Shown here piece after piece: positions 1 through 5,775 of a stretch of 6,306 bases of DNA. This DNA is from PVC group bacterium. GTDB lineage: Bacteria > Verrucomicrobiota > Kiritimatiellia > SS1-B-03-39 > PXDE01. The number at the start of each line of letters is the position of its first letter. Position 1 is the first letter of the stretch. The position numbers and the translations under genes are program-made. The DNA lies in the NCBI GenBank assembly GCA_003566475.1, contig PXDE01000546.1, positions 1 through 6,306 of the forward strand, written 5' to 3'. The notes under the pieces were generated by a model. The model was not told where the DNA came from. It saw only the letters and a list, made by a program, of their open reading frames with translations, and made no database searches.

Positions 1-2069
1 CCGAAAACCCTTCGTCGCGGCGGGGCCTCGATCTGCTCCGCATCGCGGCGAGACACCGACACCCCGTTTCCGTCCACGGAGATGACATGGCCCGTGGCCG
101 AATCGCGCTCTCCATCCGCGAACATGGTCATCTCCAGGGCGGGCCAGGCTGGCCATTCCCCCTCAAACGAAATCCTCACCCCCGAACCCTCGGGAACGGC
201 CAGCGGGCTGCGGGCGATCACGTTGCCGCTCAGGCGGAGTCCGTCAGGGGTGGCTTCTCCCTGGGCGATAATCGATCGCCCCACGATGATCGGAGCCGCC
301 CGGAAGTCCCAGGACAGGGGCCGTTCGAGCCGGAGGCCCTCCTCCCGGTCCAGCCGCCGAACTTGCTCCGAAGGGAGCGCCACCCGGCCGGCGGCCGGGG
401 TTTCGAGGGTCAGGTGCTCGGAACCCCAGGACACGATGCGTCCGGCCCAGCGGTCGCCGTTGGCCATGCCGACCAGGAACCCTTCGTCCGGGGAGGCGGG
501 CGTTCGCGCCCCGACCTGCACCTGGTTCACGTTCTCCAGCGGGAAACGGAGGAGTTCCGGAGCGGCCGGGGAGGACCAGGTGAGGACGCTCGCGGAAGAG
601 TCGATGCCGGCCAGGCGTCCGGTCAGCCGGTTCCCGTCGGTGAAGGTCATCGAGTCGGGGCCTGGCGGGGCGGATTCCGTTCCGAACTCCAGGCGTCGAA
701 GGGCGGCTCGGGCAAGACGTACCGGCCCGCCCGTCGGGCTGCGGCCCTCGATCCACTCGGGGGTCAGCTTCACCGCATCGAGCACGATCCGCTCCCTCGT
801 GTTCAGTTCCACCACGGCGGAGGGGGGGGGCAGCGGGGCATTCGCGCCGCGCGCGGCCAAGGTCAGGCTGCGAACACGCCCGAGGGGCGCCTTTTGCTCG
901 CCCCAGGTTCCCTCCATGTGAACGGTGTCGCCGACAATGGACACCAGGGTCCCCGAGAGAACGTCGTCGTTGGAGAAGGACACCACGTCGAGGGCTTCGT
1001 TCTGGAGGACGCGTCCGAGGCGCGGCTCCGCCTCGGGGATGGGCCCCGCGCGCCTCTCCACCACGAGGTCGCGGACGGTGGTCATGAAACCCTCGTCGGG
1101 CCTCATGTTGAAACCCACCAGCGCCACGGTATCGCCGCCGGGCTCGAATCCACGCGGCTCGCGGTGGCGGATGGCCTCGCGGCCGTCCACCCGGACCAGG
1201 AACTCGGCCCGCACCGGGTCCACCAGGATCTCCACCTCGGCATCGAACCGCTCCTCGACTGGACGTTCGAACATGCCCAGCCGCTGTTCCCTGCCATTTC
1301 GGAACCGCACCAGAAACACGGTCTGGGCGTTGATGTACACGGCATAGGTGCTGCGGGTGTCCACCCCGGGGTGGTTCCACGGCGGGGTGCGCGGATGCAC
1401 GATCGGCGCCCGCTCCGGCGACGGGATCGAGGCCGTAGCCCGGTCGCCGTAAAACTCGGCCATCAGGGTCAGGTGGCCGGAGCCGCTGGTTCGGAAGGCC
1501 ATGCGCAGGCCACCATCCCGGAGTCCCGGGATCTCGCGCCAGACGGCCGTGGCCCCGGATGTCACCAGCGTCTCGCCCATCGGCGTCCAGAACGCCCGGG
1601 GGCCGGGGACGGAGTTCCATTCCGCCAGCGCGTCCGGTCCTTCGATTCGGAAGGGCAAAGCCTGCTCCGCGACGTGGATTTCCCGGACCCGGGAGGTGGG
1701 CAGCGTGATCCGACCTGCGGCCCGGGAGTCGAGTTCCAACGTCTCGCGGTCAAGCCGGATGGGACGCCCGGCCCACACTTCGCCCTGATCGAGACGAAGC
1801 TGCACGGTCCCCTGCGGAAGGGGCTCGGCCGCGGCTGTGGCCGTCACCTCGTGGACCGAGGACAGGCTGAAAACGAGCGGCTCGGGGGCGTTTGCGGTGG
1901 CCCAGGTGAGAGTTCCCGCGTCCGGATCGGTGGCGACAAGGCGACCGGTCATCGTCTCCCCATGGGCCAGACGTATACGATCGGTCTCGGCGCCGGGGGA
2001 GGCTCGAACTGGAAGCACCAGCCCAGAGAGGAGCAAGAAGGCGATTAAGGAAAGCGGGTGTCGGTGCAT
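1..2069 (-). CDS. Large secreted repeat protein with LamG-like domains (3' end beyond window)
   Basis: Reading leftward from the ATG at 2069-2067 gives 689 codons without a stop, so the protein continues past the left edge. Residues 1-23 are a Sec signal peptide: a short basic start, a hydrophobic core rich in Leu, and a V-R-A cleavage motif before Ser24. The mature part contains six copies of a ~45-residue unit at about 30-75, 87-133, 361-404, 418-462, 472-519 and 531-575. The shared pattern is a beta strand, a polar G/D turn, hydrophobic-x-G-R/T-hydrophobic, a second strand pair, then (P)xxxVxxh. Copies 1 and 5 (GETMTGRL, GNRLTGRL) and copies 2 and 6 (GEVWAGR, GDRWAGR) are the closest pairs. 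Between copies 2 and 3 (about 140-340), and again from about 585, lie beta-rich stretches resembling LamG/concanavalin-like domains. Similar small barrel repeats occur in secreted Verrucomicrobiota and Planctomycetota proteins. The likely role is extracellular or periplasmic glycan or surface binding; no catalytic motif is visible. No strong ribosome-binding site precedes the ATG. The gene family is not recognised with certainty. Confidence 0.85.
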   Translation of the reverse strand, partial: MHRHPLSLIAFLLLSGLVLPVRASPGAETDRIRLAHGETMTGRLVATDPDAGTLTWATANAPEPLVFSLSSVHEVTATAAAEPLPQGTVQLRLDQGEVWAGRPIRLDRETLELDSRAAGRITLPTSRVREIHVAEQALPFRIEGPDALAEWNSVPGPRAFWTPMGETLVTSGATAVWREIPGLRDGGLRMAFRTSGSGHLTLMAEFYGDRATASIPSPERAPIVHPRTPPWNHPGVDTRSTYAVYINAQTVFLVRFRNGREQRLGMFERPVEERFDAEVEILVDPVRAEFLVRVDGREAIRHREPRGFEPGGDTVALVGFNMRPDEGFMTTVRDLVVERRAGPIPEAEPRLGRVLQNEALDVVSFSNDDVLSGTLVSIVGDTVHMEGTWGEQKAPLGRVRSLTLAARGANAPLPPPSAVVELNTRERIVLDAVKLTPEWIEGRSPTGGPVRLARAALRRLEFGTESAPPGPDSMTFTDGNRLTGRLAGIDSSASVLTWSSPAAPELLRFPLENVNQVQVGARTPASPDEGFLVGMANGDRWAGRIVSWGSEHLTLETPAAGRVALPSEQVRRLDREEGLRLERPLSWDFRAAPIIVGRSIIAQGEATPDGLRLSGNVIARSPLAVPEGSGVRISFEGEWPAWPALEMTMFADGERDSATGHVISVDGNGVSVSRRDAEQIEAPPRRRVF

Positions 2070-2319
2070 GTCGAATCGGGGGTTGAGGGCGGGGAGGACA
2101 GGTGTAGAGCGCGCACGCGTGCATTTGTCTCGCCACGAGCCTTGTTCCTTTCCGCCGGCAAGAGGAATTCGCGCATGGCCCCTGGCCCCCGCCCTCGCCG
2201 CCGTAGAGACGCGCGATCCCACCGGCTCTCAGCCGGAACCATGCAGCAGAACCGCGAATCACCGCCAAGGCGGGATGAAGACATGGACGCAAACAGACGC
2301 CAATGGGGATAAAGTGGAA
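2070..2319. other. Non-coding stretch between truncated isomerase and secreted protein gene
   Basis: About 250 bases with no convincing gene on either strand; the open frames here have no protein-like composition. It holds the 10-bp repeat patch at 2251-2305, a perfect CCGGCT/AGCCGG hairpin at 2222-2236 with a 3-nt loop, a CCGCC/GGCGG inverted repeat at 2262-2273, and a GCACGCGTGC palindrome at 2113-2122. The promoter of the minus-strand secreted protein should lie here. A GAGACA, 17 nt, TCTACA arrangement can be read on the minus strand just upstream of the gene, but the match is too weak to call. Confidence 0.5.
2251..2305. repeat. Patch of degenerate 10-bp repeats
   Basis: Four related decamers are visible: ACCGCGAATC (2251), ACCGCCAAGG (2261), GACGCAAACA (2286) and GACGCCAATG (2296). 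They form two head-to-tail pairs separated by 15 bases. The common pattern is R(A/C)CGCnAA. The patch lies between the secreted protein gene and the point where the second isomerase loses homology (about 2320). It resembles the short AACGCGAAT-like repeats scattered in intergenic DNA of several environmental bacteria; that comparison is from memory and unverified. Confidence 0.4.
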
Positions 2320-2502
2320 CCCCACCCTGCCCGCCTCGAAGCCGGCCCCCTTGATGGCGGCCAGGCCGTCCGGCGCGACGTCGATGAACTCAAAGTCCTC
2401 GGTCTGGGCCCACGCGGCGGTGGCGGAAAGGTCCTTCTGCCAGCCCCCGGCGCCCAGGTGGCGGAAGCCGATGGGGAGCGATGCGGTCAGGGTACGGCTC
2501 AT
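2320..2502 (-). pseudogene. 5' remnant of a second xylose-isomerase-like TIM-barrel isomerase
   Basis: The ATG at 2502 overlaps the stop of the upstream isomerase (ATGA), the usual sign of translational coupling. The first ~61 residues look like the N-terminus of a sugar phosphate isomerase/epimerase: a first strand ending PIGFRHLGAGGW, a helix with WAQTEDFEFIDV, and the next helix-strand with GFEAGRVG. After Gly61 the translation (HFIPIGVCLRPC and on) no longer looks like this family. It runs through the repeat patch and antisense to the next gene before stopping near 1750, giving a nominal 250-residue frame. Roughly 200 residues, including all metal-binding positions expected later in the barrel, are missing, and they are not found in the other two minus-strand frames nearby. 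The gene is most likely inactivated by a deletion or an insertion of intergenic sequence; a chimeric assembly is the other explanation. Confidence 0.65.
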
Positions 2503-3320
2503 GGCGTCTCCAGGGTGCGCAGGCTGTCGAACATGCGCCGGGCGGCCTCGCGGGGAGGCATCGCCCAGAGCTCCTTGTCGAACATCTCGATGGAGAAGTC
2601 GCCGGTGTAGCCCCCGGCCTCGATCCGTCCGAACAGGGCGCGCAGGTCGAGGCAGCCCTGGCCGGGCAGCCGCCGGTCGTCGTTGCAGTGCGAGCGGTCG
2701 CCGGGCTTGTCCGCCATGTCGTCCACATGCACATGAAGGATGCGCCGGACCCGTGCGTCGGTGAGGTCGTCGAACTTGGTCGCGGTGCAGTGGTAGTGGG
2801 CGGGATCGAACAGCACCCCCACCCGATCGGTGTCGGCCGCCTCCGCCACCGCCACCGCGCTGCGGAAGGACTTCACCACTGGCGACCAGTTGAATTCGAT
2901 GGCCAGATTCACGCCCTCCGGCCAAGTTCCGATCAGATCGGCGCAGCGGCGGCCGATGACCTCCAGGGTGTCGGCGGCACGCTGGGCGGGCCCGTCGGTG
3001 CCCGCGACCATGGTGCCACCGCCGAGTTCGGCGAGGAGCTCCGCATTCTCCTTCAGAAGCGCGGCATTGGCCTCCTGTCTGGCCTCGTCGGCGAAGGCGA
3101 GCACCGTGGTCTCGAAACCACCGATGCACCGCAGGCCCAGACGGTCATGCAGGGCGGCCAGGTCGCGGGCGTTCCGCCCTTCGGCCAGCCAGGCCTTGGC
3201 CCGGGGCAGGTTGTATTCGACCTTGCCGAAGCCCGCCTCGGCGGAGGCCTCCAGCACCGCCTCGAGCGGGGCCTGGGCGGCCAGGGAGACGAGGTTGATC
3301 GCGAACTGTTCCGGCTTCAT
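2499..3320 (-). CDS. Xylose-isomerase-like TIM-barrel sugar phosphate isomerase/epimerase
   Basis: A 273-residue protein of normal length for the AP endonuclease 2/xylose-isomerase-like TIM-barrel family, closest in appearance to hydroxypyruvate isomerase-type members. Likely divalent metal ligands are Glu142 (IEFNW), Asp172 with nearby His175 (FDPAHYH), His198 (HVHVDD) and Glu245 (SIEMF). The LPGQGCLDL loop at 218-226 is typical of the family. It probably interconverts or epimerises a sugar or keto-sugar intermediate in the cytoplasm; the substrate cannot be read from sequence. It follows the Gfo/Idh gene by 21 bases and overlaps the next isomerase remnant by 4, so it is the middle gene of an operon. 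A GGAG lies 10 bases before the ATG. All key residues are present, so it appears functional. Confidence 0.88.
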   Translation of the reverse strand: MKPEQFAINLVSLAAQAPLEAVLEASAEAGFGKVEYNLPRAKAWLAEGRNARDLAALHDRLGLRCIGGFETTVLAFADEARQEANAALLKENAELLAELGGGTMVAGTDGPAQRAADTLEVIGRRCADLIGTWPEGVNLAIEFNWSPVVKSFRSAVAVAEAADTDRVGVLFDPAHYHCTATKFDDLTDARVRRILHVHVDDMADKPGDRSHCNDDRRLPGQGCLDLRALFGRIEAGGYTGDFSIEMFDKELWAMPPREAARRMFDSLRTLETP

Positions 3321-3341
3321 GGATGGGGGACTCCGTAGGGT

Positions 3342-4412
3342 TCAGCCCGCGGCCGCCGCGGCGGCCAGGGCGAGGATGTGGGTTCGGGCGAGTCGCAGGT
3401 CTCGGGCCGCCTCGGCGGCGGTGCACAGGGGAGTGGGCTGGCCGCGGACGGCGGCCGCGAAGTGAATCGCCTGCTGGCGCATGGCATGAATGGAGGGGAG
3501 CACGGGGGAGACTGTTTCCGCCCCCTCCGCGCGATCACGGAACAGGGTGACCCGTCCCGCGGCGTCCACCGCGAGGGGACCGGGAATGTCCACCCGGATC
3601 CAGGCCCGTTCGAAGGCCACCAGCGCCTGCTCCTGCCATTCGTGCCGGGAGGCGTAGGGCGCCATCTCCAGGATGCCGGTCGCCCCCGATACCGACCGGG
3701 CGACCAGGAGGCGCTCGGAGGGGTCGGAATACGCCACCTCGTATTCCTCGCCGAACAGGTGCCGCATGAGGTTCACCTGATGGATGTAGTAGTTCACGAA
3801 GGCATCGAGCCGCTTCCGATCCGCCTCGCCAAGCCCGGTCCGATCCGGGTCCGGGATCAGGGTGGGGTAGGGCTCGTCCGTCTTGAGCAGGCCTTCGAAC
3901 CCCGAGCGTGGCGAGGGCCAGGGGCCGGGGGGCATGGTCAGGCGGACGTGGCGCAGGGCCCCGAACTCCCCGCTGGCCTTCCACTCGGTCACGGTCTGGC
4001 GGGCCCGCATGACGGCGGGGTCGCTCCGCTTGTGGTAGGCCACGTAGATCGGAACCCCGGCCGCCTCGGCCACCGCCGCCAGCTCGTCGCCGATCTCGGC
4101 CGACCGGGCCAGCGGCTTCTCGATCAGGATCGGCACCTTGGGATCCAGCAGGTCTGGCAGCAATTGCCCGTGGCGGGAGAAGGGCTGGATGGCCACGATG
4201 GCGTCCAGGGTCTCGGCCTCGAGCAGGGCCCGGTGATCCGGGTAGATCCTGGGGATGCCGTACCGGGCCGCGACCATGGCGGCCAGGTCCGGGCGAAGCT
4301 CGGCGGCGCAGGTGACGCGGACGCCGGGATCGAGCAGGTAGTTCCGGAGGTGGGCGACCTGACCCATGCCTCCCAGTCCGATGAACGCCAGTCGCAGCGG
4401 GGTCGTTTCCAT
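3342..4412 (-). CDS. Gfo/Idh/MocA-family NAD(P)-dependent oxidoreductase
   Basis: A 356-residue protein with the standard two-domain layout. The N-terminal Rossmann fold has GLGGMG at 12-17, and the cofactor/substrate lysine motif EKP is at 98-100. YHKR at 126-129 begins the C-terminal alpha/beta domain. The catalytic-region histidine is His211 in NYYIHQVNLMRHLFG, where many relatives have a D-x-G-x-H-x-x-D pattern; here the flanking acids are Tyr and Asn, which suggests a distinct subfamily. Such enzymes oxidise or reduce sugars, inositols or their derivatives with NAD(P). It is the first gene of the minus-strand isomerase operon and divergent from an AraC remnant. A GTG at 4418 is also in frame, but the ATG at 4412 is preferred because AGGTAGGG sits 7 bases upstream of it. 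The C-terminus ends in an Ala-rich tail. Confidence 0.88.
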   Translation of the reverse strand: METTPLRLAFIGLGGMGQVAHLRNYLLDPGVRVTCAAELRPDLAAMVAARYGIPRIYPDHRALLEAETLDAIVAIQPFSRHGQLLPDLLDPKVPILIEKPLARSAEIGDELAAVAEAAGVPIYVAYHKRSDPAVMRARQTVTEWKASGEFGALRHVRLTMPPGPWPSPRSGFEGLLKTDEPYPTLIPDPDRTGLGEADRKRLDAFVNYYIHQVNLMRHLFGEEYEVAYSDPSERLLVARSVSGATGILEMAPYASRHEWQEQALVAFERAWIRVDIPGPLAVDAAGRVTLFRDRAEGAETVSPVLPSIHAMRQQAIHFAAAVRGQPTPLCTAAEAARDLRLARTHILALAAAAAAG

Positions 4413-4482
4413 GCCCACACCCTACCTGGAACCCGGGCGGGAGGGAATGGACAGGGTTGCCATTTCATGTCAGAAATTGCCC
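4413..4482. promoter_or_regulatory. Divergent intergenic region with TTGCC direct repeats
   Basis: About 70 bases separate the oxidoreductase start from the likely start of the divergent AraC remnant. Two TTGCC copies at 4457-4461 and 4477-4481 (TTGCCAT and TTGCCCAT) are 20 bases apart, start to start. AraC-family regulators typically bind direct repeats about two helical turns apart, so this is a candidate operator. That is inference from spacing and position only. No convincing -35/-10 pair was found on either strand. Confidence 0.35.
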
Positions 4483-4846
4483 ATGGAGAAGCATGGCCAG
4501 CGGCCGGTTCTGATCGCGGGCGGGGAGGTGGTGCCTCGCCGCGGCTGGGGCATGGCCATGCACCGACACAGGTTTCATGAGCAAGTTCGCCTTCATCCGC
4601 CGCTACCGTCGGGCCACCGGCCGCACTCCGATGCAGGACTTGCGCCGGATCCGCCTCAACCAGGCGCGGACGCTGATCCTCGCCACCGGGCTGCCGCTCA
4701 AGGCCATCGCCGCCGAGGTGGGCCTGGGGGACGCGTTCCAGATGTCCCGGCTGTTCCGACGCCATTTCCAGACCGCGCCCAGCCACCTGCGTCGGTCCGG
4801 AGCGCCTGGCCTTGCGACGCCGGTCCGGCCTGGGGGCCCCCCGTAG
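4483..4846 (+). pseudogene. AraC-family transcription regulator with internal deletion
   Basis: Two frames together resemble one AraC gene with its middle missing. From the ATG at 4483 (4447 is an alternative), 33 codons encode IAGGEVVPRRGWGMAMHRHRFHE at the end, the opening strands of an AraC cupin sensor domain with its HxHxFHE motif. At about 4576-4582 the frame shifts to that of 4577-4846. That frame encodes the C-terminal DNA-binding domain: MSKFAFIRRYRRATGRTP (second half of HTH 1 plus the linker), RIRLNQARTLI, then HTH 2 with IAAEVGLGDAFQMSRLFRRHF (residues 44-64 of that frame). Full-length members are usually about 250-300 residues, so roughly 150 or more are lost, including the first HTH helix. 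CATGAG at the junction serves both parts. The C-terminal piece from 4577 could be translated as an 89-residue fragment. The gene presumably once controlled the divergent oxidoreductase/isomerase operon. The HTH identification is firm; the cupin remnant is a short motif match. Confidence 0.65.
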
Positions 4847-4867
4847 GTCCACCCTCCGAGGTGGACC
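4846..4867 (+). terminator. Hairpin directly after the AraC remnant
   Basis: GGTCCACC and GGTGGACC form a perfect 8-bp stem with a 6-base loop, beginning on the last base of the AraC stop codon. Position suits a transcription terminator separating the remnant from the toxin-antitoxin pair. No T-tract follows, so it may be a weak or non-intrinsic terminator. Confidence 0.35.
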
Positions 4868-4913
4868 GTCCGGGCCGAAGGCGAGCCCAGAGCGGGGCGG
4901 ACCTAGCCTAGGC

Positions 4914-4942
4914 TGGACATTTCCATCCGACATGACTATGTT
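4914..4942 (+). promoter_or_regulatory. Promoter of the toxin-antitoxin operon
   Basis: TGGACA (4914-4919) matches the -35 consensus at 5 of 6 positions, and TATGTT (4937-4942) matches the -10 at 4 of 6, with an ideal 17-base spacer. The predicted transcription start is near 4949-4950, at an in-frame ATG. A 10-bp palindrome, AGCCTAGGCT, lies just upstream at 4905-4914. Confidence 0.55.
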
Positions 4943-4952
4943 CATGGTCATG
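4931..4952. promoter_or_regulatory. Candidate autoregulatory operator of the antitoxin
   Basis: CATGAC (4931-4936) and GTCATG (4947-4952) form an inverted repeat around the -10 box and the start codon. Phd/YefM antitoxins repress their own operon by binding palindromes over the promoter, so occupation here would block RNA polymerase. The half-sites are short, so this is a candidate only. Confidence 0.4.
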
Positions 4953-5195
4953 AAGACAACCATGATTAACATCAACGAGGCCAAGACCCACCTTTCCAGC
5001 TACGCCCGGCGCGTCAAGCAGGGCGAGCGGTTCGTGCTGTGCGACCGCAACCGCCCGTTCGCCGAGATCCGACCCCTGCCGGTGACCCCGGAAGGCCGAC
5101 GTCCGTTCGGGCTGGCTCGGGGCAGGATCCGGACCCCGGATGACTTCAACGACCCGGATCCGGAGGTGGAGGCGCTCTTCTCCGGATCGGAGTGA
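4950..5195 (+). CDS. Phd/YefM-family antitoxin
   Basis: An 81-residue antitoxin of normal family length. The N-terminal DNA-binding and dimerisation part has the diagnostic EAKTHLSSYARRVKQGE (residues 10-26) followed by the FVLCDRNRPFAEIRPL strands. The C-terminal tail, GLARGRIRTPDDFNDPDPEVEALF (54-77), is the acidic toxin-binding segment typical of partners of PIN toxins. It neutralises the toxin encoded immediately downstream and probably represses the shared promoter. In-frame ATGs exist at 4932, 4944, 4950 and 4962. 4950 is chosen because it coincides with the predicted transcription start and gives the usual MKT-like start; 4962 is nearly as good, and the upstream ones fall inside the promoter. 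No ribosome-binding site precedes it, so translation may be leaderless. The stop shares one base with the toxin start. Confidence 0.85.
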   Translation: MKTTMININEAKTHLSSYARRVKQGERFVLCDRNRPFAEIRPLPVTPEGRRPFGLARGRIRTPDDFNDPDPEVEALFSGSE

Positions 5196-5587
5196 TGGCG
5201 ACCTACCTGCTGGACACGTGCGTGGCTCTCTGGATCTTCGAGGGAAGCCCCCGGATCTCCCCCGACCTGCGCGACCGGCTGACCGACCCCAGCCACGACC
5301 TGCTCCTGAGCGACGCGAGCCTGTTGGAGATCGTGATCAAGCACGGTCTCGGCAAGCTTCCGCTGCCCCGACCGCCTTCGGAGCTGATTCCGACCCTGGC
5401 GGCCCGGCACATGATGGATCCCCTGCCGCTGTCGGCTGCGGACATCTGGCGGATCGAGAAGCTTTCCGGTCTCCACCGGGATCCGTTCGACCGGCTGTTG
5501 GTGGCCCAGGCCCTGGAGCGGGGTCTGGAGTTGGTCACCCCGGACCCGAAGATCCAGGAATACGACGTGCCCGTCCTTTGGATGTAG
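5195..5587 (+). CDS. PIN-domain toxin, VapC-type ribonuclease
   Basis: A 130-residue PIN-domain protein, the toxin half of a type II toxin-antitoxin pair, expected to be a Mg2+-dependent endoribonuclease that cleaves cellular RNA when free of antitoxin. The acidic active-site residues are present: Asp7 (YLLDTC), Glu45 (LLEIVIKHGLGKL), Asp96 and Asp99 (HRDPFDRLLVAQA) and Asp117 (LVTPDPKI). The HRDPFDR block and the IKHGLGKL block mark the subfamily usually paired with Phd/YefM antitoxins. The ATG at 5195 overlaps the antitoxin stop as TGATG; a GTG at 5192 is an alternative. The tight overlap implies translational coupling so that antitoxin is made first. No damage is visible, so the pair appears active, unlike several of its neighbours. 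Confidence 0.9.
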   Translation: MATYLLDTCVALWIFEGSPRISPDLRDRLTDPSHDLLLSDASLLEIVIKHGLGKLPLPRPPSELIPTLAARHMMDPLPLSAADIWRIEKLSGLHRDPFDRLLVAQALERGLELVTPDPKIQEYDVPVLWM

Positions 5588-5775
5588 GGCGTGGTCGGCG
5601 CGGTGGTGGAAACGGGCCTCTCTGCTACGCCCGGCCCAAGCCCGTGTCGGGCCACAGGCTCACACGCGGCCAAAGGCGTGGCGCGCGGTGGGGGAGACCA
5701 GAGCGCTCGGTGATGGATGCCGCCACCTCCTTCCGGCTTCGCGCAGACGCTACGCCGCGACAAGGGAATCGGTAG
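5588..5775. other. Intergenic stretch between convergent genes
   Basis: No gene is supported in these 188 bases. They separate the end of the toxin gene from the end of the minus-strand PEP-CTERM gene, so terminators for both are expected. Overlapping short inverted repeats (ACGGGC 5612-5617 with GCCCGT 5640-5645; GGCCC 5633-5637 with GGGCC 5649-5653) could form competing GC-rich stems. None has a T-tract, and no clear intrinsic terminator can be named. Confidence 0.4.

Noticed and set aside
244..1620. 458-codon open frame on the minus strand
   Set aside because: Shifted frame of the secreted protein gene; composition is Arg/Pro/Gly-rich with no recognisable motifs.
87..2048. 653-codon open frame on the plus strand
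   Set aside because: It is codon-for-codon antisense to the secreted protein. Its translation is a low-complexity mix of Gly, Arg, His and Pro with no domain, whereas the minus strand has a signal peptide and repeats.
2222..2236. CCGGCT/AGCCGG hairpin as a terminator of the isomerase operon
   Set aside because: A 6-bp stem with a 3-base loop and no T-tract on the minus strand; too weak to call a terminator.
1750..3129. 459-codon open frame on the minus strand
   Set aside because: Only the part from 2502 to about 2320 is protein-like (isomerase remnant). The upstream part is a wrong frame of the intact isomerase, and the downstream part crosses non-coding DNA and a wrong frame of the secreted protein.
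4550..4561. Perfect 12-bp palindrome GCATGGCCATGC, with its first 9 bases repeated at 4491-4499
   Set aside because: It falls within the AraC cupin remnant's coding sequence and has no promoter nearby, so a regulatory role is not supported; chance is plausible in GC-rich sequence.
3378..4580. 400-codon open frame on the plus strand
   Set aside because: Antisense to the well-supported Gfo/Idh gene; a by-product of high GC content.
4124..4984. 286-codon open frame on the minus strand
   Set aside because: Covers the AraC remnant in antisense and the Gfo/Idh gene in a wrong frame; no domain is visible.
5203..5763. 186-codon open frame on the minus strand
   Set aside because: Antisense to the PIN toxin, which has all its active-site residues in the plus-strand frame.
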